From Mesaphorura yosii (lineage: Eukaryota > Arthropoda > Collembola > Poduromorpha > Tullbergiidae): 64,000 nt of DNA. Below the pieces are notes generated by a model, which worked only from the letters and a program-made list of their open reading frames with translations, was not told the DNA's origin and did no database searches. Of this stretch, positions 1 through 13,600 are shown piece after piece. The stretch lies in contig WIXG01000244.1 of the NCBI GenBank assembly GCA_009869945.1, positions 56,220 through 120,219 of the forward strand, written 5' to 3'. Numbering within the stretch: position 1 is the stretch's first letter; every line of letters begins with the position of its first letter. Made by a program: the position numbers and the translations under genes.

Positions 1-3000
1 TTGTCGTCTTTCGTTCCGTTCGTCATTTTTCTTTTGGTTTTAGAACTTTTGGCTTCCAATAAAATAGAAATTGCCAATTTAACTCAGGGGACAGATTATA
101 TTCGAAGAAGTAAAAATTATATCTCAAGTTTTCAGATTGCTCCGAGGGTGAGAAATTTCTTACTTTCCCTCGAATACCTCCAGGCTTTGAACTTCTGCAG
201 AGAGAGCTTCCATAGTTGAAATGGGATTTGTCCGATTAAGACTCTTATTTTCACTTCAGCCTTCGGTTTATATACGAAGCAGATTAAGCAATTAGACACC
301 TTCCAGCGCCTGCAATTTGTGTCGACACAAAGCAGAAAGGGTGCATTCACTCATCGCACACAATGGAATGGGAACTTAATCCCTTGTTTAATTCGATATG
401 ACCAGCATAATTTATTTGGTACGTGCACTCGACCAAGAGGAGCCAGGATAGGTTCTCAAATACCCGGCTGGGATTGAAATGATGTTTCCTCATCATCAGG
501 ATCGATGTTTGTAAGCTGGCAGCATTACACCATTCAAAGATCGATACGATTAAATTAATATGCCATTACAATGGTAACCAAGTGATAACAGCACAATGGA
601 TGTGTCTTATTAATTTTTGACGGAGAAATAAATCAACTTGGTATTGATTCTTCAGGTTTCTTGCTACGATTCTACGTGCCTTTATAAATCTAACACGCAA
701 CCAGCATTCATTGCGTTGCGTTGACGTCAAAAGAAAGTCGGGGTAACTTCACTTTCACAAAGTCGCAATTCGTCATCCGCAATGAGATTTCGTCGTTCAT
801 GGTTAAATAAATTTTGAATGCGGAGGAGTAGTGTAAGTGCCGATCATCAATGTTGTGGCAATCACAAGAAAGCCGAGACTCACTTGATTGATTCGCCGTT
901 TACAAATTAACGTTTTATGACTTAATTTGTTCGGGTCTCCTTTGAGTTGGTGCAGACGTGTCATCCAAACGGGATGCGAAAACTTTCCTCGAAGATACAT
1001 TGCAAAATCCCGTTCCCGTTGGGCGAAGGCTTTGTGCTGCCGTATCTCGCCAGTGACTTTACTCCGAGAGACGGCAGGAGAGGGAAAACGCGCGTCAGTT
1101 GCTTGGTGGATATTCCACATGAATTAGGATTGATACCTCTCTTCAACGGAACACAAGTTTAAGAAGATTAAAAGGAGTTGGACATCTTCTGTTCGTTGGA
1201 TTTATATCTTTGGATATCATGTGCTGTAATAATGTATGTCTTTCTTAAGTACGCATTGTGTACGCGCTTGGCAGATCACAAAAGGAAGAGCTCAAACGCG
1301 GAGACGAAACCACAGAGATTATAACAACCGCCGGTGTTTTGCCCGCACTTCGCTCAACATATCGACTTTTTCTCCTTTCTCTTTTGTCAACTTTCTTCTT
1401 TTCTCAAGCCGCTTCAATGTTTCCCATGTGGAGCTTAAAAACTATCCGGCCTGCTCGACTACCTTGCCTTGTTGCTCTCGTCTTTCTCATCCAAAAAAGC
1501 TTTGCATTTGTTTCAAGAAGCCCGAGTCTAATCTTTTCTTCGTGTTGTGCCAACACTAAATTATGGACTAAGCATTAAGGCACATTGATGTGTTCCAGTT
1601 TCGCACCGCTCGATCAAAAATCATGTTTTGGTCCGCTCGCTCCGTTGTTCTCTTCCATTTATGCCCCTTGCGGCAGGGAACAATAAATTGTTGACTCATT
1701 TCAATGACTCGATAAATCCCAAACCATCAGCCGCAGAAAAGCTTGGTTGTCTTTTATGTAAATATGGAAAATAAAACCGAGTTGGGAACGACAGAGATGA
1801 GAGAAGAAAGTAAGCGCACGAAAATGTGAAAAACAACATTTGGAATCCCAAATTCGAGTCAGGAAATCTGGGAGGATATGCGCCTCTGATAATGAGGAGG
1901 TAAATAAGCGCTAGTGAACAAGCGAGATAGACGAGCATCTTTTATTGTTTCAGAGTTATTGCAATCGTTCACAAGTTGTGGTTTCTTTTTCTTTAAAAAT
2001 CCTTATACAATGCATACCTAAGTAAAATACAGGATGTACTTACATTTTATGTTTACAATGCTTAAATTATTGGTGCTAGTCTAACGGATAAGTTAATTCT
2101 GACACTGGCACACGCTTTCACCTAAACTCGAGTAGCAAGGAATGATCACAACGTGTTTGCACATTTTCTCAACCATTCAACAGGTACACTCGGCAATTAT
2201 GACCACATTAGTTTCACACCGACATCACATCGAACACGACAAATTGCAAATATGTTGAATTGACAACAACTCACAATTAGCTAGACATAATAACGTATTA
2301 CTGCAGATATCAAGCAGACTACTTATCCCTCAATAAATAAAGAAGTGAAATGTAAAAATAAGTATGAAAATAGAGATGTTAGGTGGTGGTTCTCACATTG
2401 CAGGTCATATCACGCACCTTGATCAACATAAAAATAGGGATGTGAGACTGCAAGGCTCGGCAGCATCTGAGAAGGGCAGGCTGACTGGCTTCGGAGGAGA
2501 AAGTGTGCTAAGAGCTGTTGAAAGACTTTGATTTGCCCAGCAGCCCGCGCACACTGCAGTGGAGAGCATTGGAATTGTGCCGGCAACCTCACTTCTTGCT
2601 TTATACACAAACAGGCTAAATAAATATTTAAACAGTCTACACAGAGTGCGATAAGTGATGAATGAATCTTGGCAACCGCAAGTAAAAGACTGTGGCGCAA
2701 GGCTGGCTGCTGCGCCCGCTACACGGCATGGCGTGGCGTGGAGTCTAGACGCGGTTAAGAAGCAGGAAAGGAAGAAGGAAAGCGGCGATACAGCCAACCA
2801 GTCAGACGGCTCACAACAAAAATGGGTCTCAGTTTCAATTGTACGTGTCCATGATGAAGATGAGACGAGTTGCTACTTTGATAACCCATTCTCCTGCACA
2901 AATAACCTCGTACTAGTCCGGCACTCACTCTTTAGACTTTGTTTGCTTTCTTTTAACAACTTACTTCCAGAATGCTTGTTTGATGTCAATTAAGCTCAGC

Positions 3001-4402
3001 GGCCATACACTCAAAACACATCGACCGTTGCCGAATCGCATGCTAGTATTTTTCACCCAATCAGATGAAGATTTCTTTGTCAATAGGAAGGATTCACAGG
3101 ACTCTACGCTACAATAGAGCCGAATAATGATTGTACACATTTGATGAAGTCAACCCCTCAAATTACTTATTTTTTTACGTACTTCGTCTTAATGAGTGCT
3201 TGTAAAAATTGTTATTCAAACTAACTACTTGATAGTTTTATGATTTACGTCCTAAATAGTTCACAAGTCCTTAATTTATTTTTACCAGCATGGCCAGCAA
3301 TCTTTGTCAATTTGTACACAACATATTTGACTAAATATTAAGAGTGTGAGCTGCCAGCTCATCCCGTCGACTTGAGAGCCGACAGTGAGATGACTAGTAA
3401 TTTCACAGTAAAAGAGCGTATCGCTTCCCCGTGCACAACAGCAACATCAATAGAGTTACACGGAACATCGATATTGATTCAGGGACTTCAAATGGGACTA
3501 GGGCTCTGAAATTGCCGGCAGGACCAGAGGAGTCATTTCATCGACATTGCAATGTGGCCTCAGCCATGGCACGAGTTCTAACAAAGACGCTTAACAACAA
3601 CTTTTGCAGTTAAATTGCATCTCTTAATTGGCTGGAAAGATTTAGTCTGCTTCAGCCTGCTCGCGTGTTAGGAGAGACGATGTGGACGTGGCAAATTAAA
3701 TTAGAAACTTCTTCCTAGTGTAACGAATGAGTGAGAGAAATGAATACAGCATGGATGAGGAGTTCCTGGAAGTGTGGACAAGTTTGGAAAAGAATCTTAG
3801 CCGTGTGTTTTCTTCTCTCACCTGCCTACCAATGAATAATGTATGGGGAGATGCGCTAGCAGAATGAAAGAAAGCAGGTAGAGTGGGATCATTTCAGATT
3901 TGAGACAACTGTTGAGGAACATCAAGTCGACTGAGCTTGTCTACTCGAGAGAGATGTGAAATGGTGCTGGAACAAGTTGGATATAGGTCCATGCCTAAAT
4001 TACTGGTGCGATACGAGCAGCAAATGCATCTTAAGTGTGCACATGAAGTCTGTTCTTGCTTTTTGAGGATTTCGGGAGTACGCAGACTACCATATTCTTT
4101 CTTTCGCACTGGGCACCCAGGCCTCATTTTCAGTTGCATGCACACTGGTGACCTTTGTTATAAATTCATGTCTTCCACTCCTCCGTCTTCTGGTTCTCTT
4201 TCTTTTTAACTCTGCTGGTGTTCAGCATGATGCAGAGTTGTTACCGGATGTGCTGGGCAATAATTCTCGAATGGCGGAAGGAAGAAGATGTTCGCCCACA
4301 CCACGCCGTGATCCACAAACTGTTGTTTCAATTCCATTATGCAATGCCTCAACCAATTTGCATAGCACTTCATTCTATTTATTCGTTTCAAGCCGATCCC
4401 GT
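1..4402. other. Intergenic / 3' flank of the dopamine receptor; no gene recognised
   Basis: AT-rich sequence with only short, unconvincing open frames on both strands. None has a recognisable domain, and none is flanked by a set of splice sites that keeps phase. It lies downstream of the last Dop1R1 coding exon, so its right end probably holds that gene's 3' UTR. A full palindromic CRE-like octamer (TGACGTCA) sits at 722-729. Nothing else stands out. Confidence 0.6.
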
Positions 4403-4601
4403 TCATATCGCACTAACTTTCTCTCCGAAATTTGTAACTGCGGTGTTGGAGGGGCAGCGAATTTCTCGCGGAGCCGTGGTCGACTTTGCTCCCATTCCCG
4501 TTCCCTGAACGGAGCAGGAAGCGCCGGACGAGCGCGGAGTATCACGAAAGGCGCAGATTCCGTTGATCTGGTGCAGGGAGCTGACTTCTGGATCCGATCT
4601 G
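4403..4601 (-). CDS. Dop1R1: Dop1R1 C-terminal tail exon (spliced isoform)
   Basis: On the minus strand a good acceptor (tttgaactttacag) at 4602 opens a frame of 66 codons, including the stop at 4405-4403. It is in phase only with the donor at 4817, which gives Arg across the junction. The exon is GC-richer than its surroundings. The peptide is Ser/Thr-rich, as expected for an intracellular receptor tail, and ends EKVSAI. The fly Dop1R1, as I recall it, ends with the same four residues, which is the main support. Without this splice the receptor would stop at 4816-4814. Confidence 0.75.
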
Positions 4602-7600
4602 CTGTAAAGTTCAAACCAATTTCGGTTACAAGTGATATATTAAGGTTGTGTGCATTCATGAATAAAACCAGCATTTGACTTGTCTCAATTCTTTCTGGTT
4701 TTCACTCATCCAAAAACAAACTTTTCAAAGTAAAGTTTGGCCACAAAAATGGAAACTTTCCAAAAAAAGTCGGTGGAGAAGCTGAAGTGACGCGCTACGG
4801 AGAAAAAAGTGACTCACCGTCTCTGAACCAAGGCAACTGCCTGGTACCGGCAACGCCTGCAGCACGAGACTAATGGACACGAACTGCAGGAGAACTGAGA
4901 ACAACAAGGCGGCAATTTTGAAGTTAAAATTCGATGAAACGCCGACCGGAATTCGGAATTGAAAATGGAATAAATTATCGGGTTGAAAGCAGAGTTCGAG
5001 TAGCCCAGCCAAGTCAGAATCTGAAAACACAAAAAACCAGTTCGGTTAAGTTTCGTTTCGGTTGGGCGTCCGCGTCGATTCTTATTCATGACTCTAACGC
5101 ACCATAAAATTCCAGAATGAAATGGATCAGTAAGCACATAAAACTCGGCTTCCATGTGTGCAATTACCGAAACACAGGAGCGTAGCCAACCAGCAATAAT
5201 GTCAATATTGGATTCACCTCTCAACCTCTCCGTGTCTCTCACTCATGTCTGATTGCGCAAAAATCTGCCTGGCATTACACTTAAATGCTCCAGTCGCAAT
5301 TCGTGCCGTTCGCTAGTAACGCGTTTCGCCTGGATTACATGTGGTGAGAAGAATCTCATCCCACATTTAAATTCTTCTGACGCAGAAATACGAATCATGG
5401 AAGACAAACAAGGTTATGAATAAATTGCAATATAAATTCAATATTTTATTCAAACCGAAGCAAGTTGGCAAAAATTTCTCATATCTTCATATTTCTATTT
5501 CATGCCAAATGAGAAAAACTAAATTTGATTTAGGCAACGGGCACGCACACATAGTAAAGCGCGAGAGTGTAGATTCGTTTGCGAGTCTGCTTGGGAAAAG
5601 TACTGAGGGAAATTGCTCACCAGTCGCACCGCATTCAATTGGAAGCGAAAAACAATTTACGCGATGTTTAATATCTATCTGGTTGTTCTACTATCTTACG
5701 CCACGCAACTCTCGCTTAAAAGTAGGAACTTACACCGCAGAATGCGACAATGAAGAAACTGTGCAATTGAAAAATCGTTGTTCTTGAGTATATCAAAGCC
5801 CTTACCTTGAAAGCAAGCCCGGGGATGCACGTTTTACAAAACGCGGTTACAATATTTGCGCAGAAGAAGGGCACCCAACACACGAGAAACACGCCCATGA
5901 TGACTCCGACCGTCACGGCGGCCTTGTGGTCAGATACCTTAAAGAAAGAAAAAAAAGGCTAGAAAATCCTATGGCTGAGAAGCTCGCGATGAGTTGGTTA
6001 CCTGGTAAGATGACGATGGGTGCGGAACGGATGGGCGCCCTTCGAATCTTGGAATTCTCGTTACAGCCTTAATGTTCTGGACATGTTTCCGCGCGTACAG
6101 GTACAGGCGGCAATAGATGCTGACCATGACGAAGCACGGCAAGTAGAAAGAGACGCAGGAAGACACGACAGCATAGGTTGGACTCAGGTCCAGTGCACAG
6201 GAAGGGAGGCTCTCCAGTTCTTCCACCGACTCCTCGCTCTCGTGATCGCGATGAAGGTCCAGTGAAATAGGTACGAATGAAATGAGTGCTGCTAAAATCC
6301 AGACTATGGCGATGACGGCCAGAATGCTTCGTTTGTTCACCCAACGTCCGTAGCGAAGCGGATCCTTAATGTGGACGTATCTATCCATGGAGATGGCACA
6401 GAGATTGAGAATGGACGCAGTCGAGCACATGACATCGAAAGCCACCCAAGTGTCACAAAACTGTGGTCCAAATATCCAGTAGCCCAAAAGGTCGTTCACG
6501 ACGGCAAATGTCATTACCAAACAGGCAACAAACATGTCCGCAATTGCCAGTGACACGATGAACAAGTTTCCGATTCGACGGAGCGATCTTTCCGTGTACA
6601 CCGCGATGCACACCAGCGCATTCCCAACAATCGATATCAGGATCATGATGGATAAAAAGACACCTGCAAATCAAACAATTTCGAATTACAACGTAAGTAA
6701 ATCACACATCTCATCTCTGATGCGCTCCACGAATTCCATTGTCAGTTCGTCTCCCTCTGATGAATTCATGTGTGGCTTTTATTTAAACTGCTGCTGCCGG
6801 TATTTAGCGGAACGCAGGGTTAAACTTTTCGCTAAGTTGTTGTCAACCGTCCAAGCGTCAAACTCAAAGCCGAGTCTGTTCATGGAGTATTGTACGCGTT
6901 AATGTATTTTCCATCGTGTACCCTCTATCAGAACTTTGTGAAAAGAAAAAATTCTTCCTTCTTCACACGACATTTCAGATATACACCGCGGATAGTTTCG
7001 ACGTGGTCGAAATGACTCCCCCAACATTCCTTGCAGCTGCCGCATTCGATCAAAGTCTGTCACGGTCACAGACAAGTGTGCGTCTGTCATTGTTATAGTT
7101 CAATGTGTCGTGACGCGAAAAACACATTTGCCGTTGAAATGATCAGGAGGGAAGTATTCGATGTGTTATGAACATTTATTAGAATTCTACATTTCATCCG
7201 AAATAAGTCTGTTACTTCGGCAATCGCGAAAGTCTAACACATTCCACTGAATTCAAATTCAGGAAGGTGTAGACAAAGTTTGGCTTGCAGATATCGAGAG
7301 AAAATGCAGCGCAGTCAGATGCAAGGCGTATGACGTAGGCCGAGGAAAAATTATTGAGAAAGTTCATCTGTCAAAACGACTCACAAACTTCACTTATCAA
7401 GTCAAACTCCAGAAAAATGCTTATTCAATGACATGTCACATGATAAAGTCAAAGCCATTTCGATTTCTATTTTTCGGTCGTTCTGCCTTTTCTCTGGTAT
7501 GTCGTAATTGAAATCAAATGAAGTTTGTGATTACTATTTAGCACTGCAAGGAGATGGAAGTACAACTAAATAAAGGAGGAAACGAAACAAGCGCAGTGGT

Positions 7601-10600
7601 GCAAGCAGGTGCTGGATTTTCAGATATTATTTCAGGATTTAAATTAGGAATAGAGAGCTGCGTCAAGTTCGCACAAAAACCAAAGTTGAATATTTACATC
7701 ACTTTCTATTCTTTTGTGTTGTCTGTCTCAGCCATTATACACTGAGAATTGACAGCTGGTAACCGGATTCCCGTTTGGATCAGTTTGAAGGGGAAGGCAG
7801 GTAGACATCTATTGATTTACGAACACTTTCAGTGAGAAAGAACCACAGCTCCACCGTTTATTCCAGGTTAAGGTTGAATAATTGCTACACTAATGACTAC
7901 TTCGTTTCAATACAGTCGGTTCTACGCACCCAAAACATTGATTAAGAGCAAATCATGCCTTTATCACGAGTTTATTTGCAAAGAAGGGAATCTGCACTCA
8001 CAAGAAATTTCTACTTCTATTCGAAATTAATTGATGTATAAATGGCCTGGACACAAATCCAGATATTGTGTTGCATTTCATTTTTGTTTTGCAAGTCACT
8101 TGCTTGCACTCAAAAATCATTTGACAATGACTCTAATTTTATCGGTGACTAATTGAAGTACGTAGATTGCTTTTTTGTAAAGCAGTAACAAATTCGCTCC
8201 TGCTGGCTTTCTTCCACTGACTGCCGACCCGGGAGAATAAAGTAAATAATTTGGGTCTTATGGGATTTATCTAACGAAGCTAATCAGATAGATTCTTGCG
8301 GACCCTCATTTGTACACTACATCGCAATCAAGTTGAATGAATAAAAAACAGATCACCATCGTTTTAAAACAATGCGAACTTGGTTTCCTTCAGAATACTA
8401 AGTTGAAGGTAAAAATTCATTTCTTTTGTCTACGAGGAAACCAACACGGAAAGTGCATGGAGGTCGTTCGGAATTTCGGATATGGCCAGAGTTCATTACC
8501 GTATATGCGATCATTATCGTTATTATCCTCTACTTCTCAAGCTTTTTTCCTAAGACGCATAGGAGTATTGCCATGAATAAAGACGCGAGCTAAAGTAAAA
8601 GATTTGCTTACATAACAAACGAATTTGAACAAGCTCCTCACAAAAAAGATAGGGTTGGAATTGTACATGTAAATTTTTGTATCGACTTGAACGTGAAATT
8701 GCGTCATTTTGTTGCGAGAAATGAGAGAGCCTTTAAACCACATTTACTTGCAAAATTGGTTTACAACCAAAACACAAACAATTCTCCCAGAATTTGCTTT
8801 GCTCAGTCCCACAATTTGACTTTTTATGCTTACGCTTACGTTTTTGAGTAACCAAACTGTTCTAATTTCCTCGTTTATGGTCCCCTGACCTGTGATCGGG
8901 TGGCTCAATTAAGGACGACGAGTACGAGTGCATCAGCGAGAATCGTAGAAGGTGAATCGGAAATGTCACCAACATACAATCTTGCCAAATGCGGGCATGA
9001 GTAGAGATTCGCTCACATTTGTTTGATGTATTATCTATTAACCACTACTAACACAACTAAGCTTCTCATATTTCTGGTGACATCAATCAGCCCGAAGATA
9101 AAAAGATAATGCTATCAAATCCACCAATTTGTGGGTCATGGGATTTCGGAAAGCATTACGTAATAATTGGTGGCATGATCTATTTACCTAAGGATAAGTG
9201 CATGCTTCTGAAGCTACTGTCTTCGTTCATCAAACATGAAAGCCGAAGCCGACCTTTGAACTTTACACTCAGAACGACGCAGGAAATTAGTTCCCGTTTT
9301 CTCGTTTGGATAAATTTAGATCTTAATTTGATTGTCAATTTTGAACATCGACCCTGCTGCGAATACGTGAAATGGTTTGAATGTCAAAAATTATTAGACA
9401 CACTTCGGGAGAGCCTGTTACACCGTCTCCAATTCTGTAATAACACGATATGTCTTTGCGTTTAGTTGTAGGCATTCGAAATCAATTTGCTCTAATGAGA
9501 ATGTTAATTTTAACTTAACCAGCAACATCTCCACATTTGAACGCAGCTGAGTTGCGTGCTAGGAATTTTGGAAGGAAGAGTGTCGGGAAATTCGGATGAT
9601 TGCATTTCTTCATTCAACTTATCTCATTTCCTGAACGCACTCTGCTGTGTTATTACTTTCACGTGTGGACTTTGACAGGCGAATCAGACGGTTAATCCGA
9701 ATGCAGAAGTACAGAATGCTTCCGAATGACTGATCACAGAAGAAAAGAAACAATGTGATGTTGCTTGCTACACGGTTCGTAACTCTTTCACACAGCAACA
9801 CAAGCTTAAGCAAGTTGTCATATCAATAATGTACGGCGTGTCTCACATCCTGCGCCTAATCCTTTAATCTTGGGTTTCCAAGTTTGGCGTCAGTCCTGCC
9901 CTGCCCTGCCTGCTTGATTTCGGAAGTTCCCAAGACGTATGCTCGTCGTTCTGAGATCTTCGGAGTGAGAACCGAGCCCGAGTGTAGGTAATTAGTTTTC
10001 GCTTCGTTCTCGTATTCAATTTTGTTTTCAATAATTCAATGTCCCGTCCACATGCATCACCTCATACGCGTTATGAATTCGTAATTTCTGAATTTCCTGA
10101 ATGGCTCGACAACTCAAATCAGTCAAGAAATTAGACGAATTTTAACTAACGACGAGTGCAAGTAGAATTTGGGATGAATGAAAACTCTTGCTATGTGCTT
10201 TATTTCTACATTGCGCCTGTATTTGCGCCTTGCGCATTTAAAAATGACTCCTCGCTGAAGCCAATCACTTAAAGTGGTTTATGAGTCTTAATACAATATT
10301 GAAATGAACTGCTATACAGCATTTGATTGTCACCGCAAGCCGCTTGGCGCCTGCGTTCGTGCAGGCCCAACAAGTTGTGCCATAATTGAAAAACATAAAT
10401 AAGAAAGCGAAAGCCATTCATGATGGCATTTCGCTGTTCTGAGAATCGTGTTAAGCTGTCATGAACTCGGATTATTAAGTACTGCGGGAAACTATTCTCA
10501 ACCACACTCTTGTACGCATAAGACAGTAAAGTCGGCGCGAATGATTCTTTGTGGCTTACCACTCATTAAACTCTGTAAAGGCTGAGGAAGAAGAATGCGT

Positions 10601-13600
10601 TGAAGTACCATTCAGTTTTAATTGCATGAATGAACGCATAAATTCCGCGAGCTAATAAAATATTTGCAGAAGAAAGTATTTCTTATTCCAGGGTAAACAA
10701 TTTCAGTTCTTTAAACAATAACACTTTAATTCTGTTTGTCTTCTTCATTGCTATCAGCCGCCCACTCCTTGCTGTGTTGGGGGAGAATAAACAACGAGAG
10801 TGGAAGAGTCAGTCAGAGTCAGCGTTGCCCGAATCTTCAGCGCACGACTCATCTCGGAATACGAATTCAGATAGCATTGACTTTGAATTTTCCGTGCTCG
10901 ATCAACTAACGAACCTCAAATTCTCTTTACTATACAAATAATCCCAATCCAACTAATTTGAAAAGTTTTACTCTGCCCTTTCACACCCCGTCACCTTGTG
11001 ATGAGATTAATCAAAAACTTTAATTGATGTCACCAGCCGAAGCGAAAAATACTTTGAGAAATTTCTTGCTTGAACGGTAATGCAACACAGTGAACCGAAT
11101 TTCGTCTGCGCAGCTAATAGATTAATTGCATTGAGAGCGAATTGTGCAAAAACTAATTTCTCACATGCTCGAAAGCTGTCAAACATTTCATTGACGCTCG
11201 ATTCAAAATTAAATATAACTTCTTGTTTGCATGAACATTCCTGAAGAAAGAAAGTAGGAGTGATTTTCCAAATCACCGACAATTATGTGTAGTAAAGCTT
11301 TCAGAATGATTTCTGTAATTTTTGCCATACGTGCAAACTCAATGACACTAATTGGAAATGTCAGACAAAAAGTTTCGAGACTCGGAAAGAATTTCTTGTG
11401 ACATCATGCGACTACTCATTTTTCAGGCTCATTTTAAGGCATCAATTGAAGTACATTCTGGTAATTCATTGACTGCAGCGCCCTTTGTCCTCATTGCCTG
11501 CTCCAAGTGTCTGGAAATTCTATCTTGCGAATTCTCGAGACTACTTCACAATGGAACAACTAAATGAACAAATGGCCATTGTGCGCACGAACCAAAAGCG
11601 CAGTTGTTTTTGCAACAGTGCTAAAAATAATTTGAATAGAATGTGAAACGAGGAGGAACACGACACGGCTAAAAACTGTCTTTGTCGAGTGTAATCTCAC
11701 CGAAGATTAATTTGGCCGAGCTTTGAATTTCGCCTTTATCGACAAATGAAAAGCCATCCTCTTTATTTGACACTTCTCGCATATTGTGAACAATGAGCTC
11801 CAGTATTAGAATGTCGAGTAAATTCACGTTAGACGCAGTCAGTCTAGAATTCCAGAAGCTTGAATTATATACAACAGGCACGCCTGTTGACAAGACAAGT
11901 ACTGTTGTCCTAAGAGCAACAACGCGTGGCACTGCCCTTGTCAATTCGCTGGATTCTCTATTGCAGGAGTGCACGAACAAGGCGAAAACGTTAAAAAATT
12001 ACACCAACTTCTAATTTTTGGGCTGGGAACTCCATTAGCATATTAAAATACCGTTGTCAGCGGTGGAAATATTTCTCGATAGAGTTGCTTCCTCTTGAAT
12101 TTTCCTCGCACAGCAGGACAGGAAAAAGTCGAAGCTCAGCAATTTCTGACCTAATAGACACCGCTGTGGGGCTGTGACAGGGAGGACACAGCCGCTCTTT
12201 CGAGAGCAGGAATTAATGTCAATGTTGTCAAATTTTCTTCTTCTTTCGGCTTCCAAGATTGGAATTTTCCATACCGCATACGTAATGAAAAATACACGAG
12301 ATTACTCGATATAAGACTGCCAGTACGTAAATTTTTAGAAGCTTCCAGCTCCAAATTACGAATTTTGAACATAAATTAAAGCAGGAGACTAATTCACTGC
12401 TTTATTTGTTGGTCTATTTTTGTGCTACTACATCAAAGAATGCATTAAGAAGTTGATGGTTGTTCTCTAAAATAAAAACTACTTTCTCTCCTGTCTCATT
12501 GCGAAAAGAGACGCCGCAAATGAGGATGCGACGTGGACCGTGCATTTAGCCAGCCTACGTGTTTCCCACTCAACTCCGCAAATGGCATGGTTACCTACTT
12601 CCCACCACCACGCCGTCTCCTTAGGAAGGATGTGAGGGCTTGCCAAGACTGCCCGAATTGAGCCGCAGTTGGACAAGGGAACACGAATTGCGAATGTTGC
12701 TGCGAGTGATAACGAAGTGGATTGTTTCTTCATATGTGCCGCTGCCGTACGACTTTCATTGTGATTCTGAATTGGTCTGTTCATCAAAGCGCGCATACGA
12801 GCGAATACAAAGTGCAATTGAAACTTTTAGTCCTTCTCATTTCTCACAGACGACTGGTTCAGGATTTTCTCGCGCGCATTGTCTACGGGCCTCGGCTCAG
12901 CATGCTGCTCTACGCCATGCAGGCCCGGGAGTACATGCGATGAATAAAATTGATATTTTGTTCATTCGTCTGTTCATAAAAATATGTTTATATTATATTT
13001 TGGAGAGGATACGAGTGAATGTGAAAGTACATTAGAAAGTAGACTTACAGAATATTCTCTCATTTCCAACAGTGACTATTTCTCATGTGCAAAGGCCCAC
13101 GTCATATCACAACTCATTTCAGGTCTTCTCTTATCCTCTCCGCTCCGGCAAGCTATTATTATTCTGGCTGTACTCCACACTTCGCTCGCAATCCATTTAT
13201 TGTAATATATTTTATCCAAAAATCTAAATACGATAATATTATAATGCCCCTGAAGAGGACAAGTCATGATGAGTGGACTCACTCTCCTTCGCGAAGCCTT
13301 AGAAGCGGGACGAGTGGAGTCGTGTTCTTGAAGTCTAATGTCTGAGCAAATAAAGCCACGGGAAACCGTATGTAACTGCTCTTAATTCGATATCAAAGCA
13401 ATTTCGTGTAACATCTCCTCTCAAATGCGGCCCTCGAATCCATCGAGAGCCGCGCTTCTTTCCTTTCGTCGAGACGCATGTCGAGAAAGAGTGTCGTGTT
13501 TGCTTTCTTTCCTTCCCTGACGTCCATTCAAACGGCACAGCATCATTGTTCACCCTCGCCCACGGAGAGGACGCGGCGGAAGCTGACTGCCAGCCAGAGT

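Noticed and set aside
4148..4678. 176-codon open frame on the plus strand
   Set aside because: It lies antisense to the predicted Dop1R1 tail exon, has no domain, and its openness is explained by that GC-rich coding exon on the other strand.
4814..4816. TGA taken as the only Dop1R1 stop
   Set aside because: It is embedded in a consensus donor, and a downstream exon in phase ends with residues matching the fly receptor. It is kept only as an intron-retention alternative.
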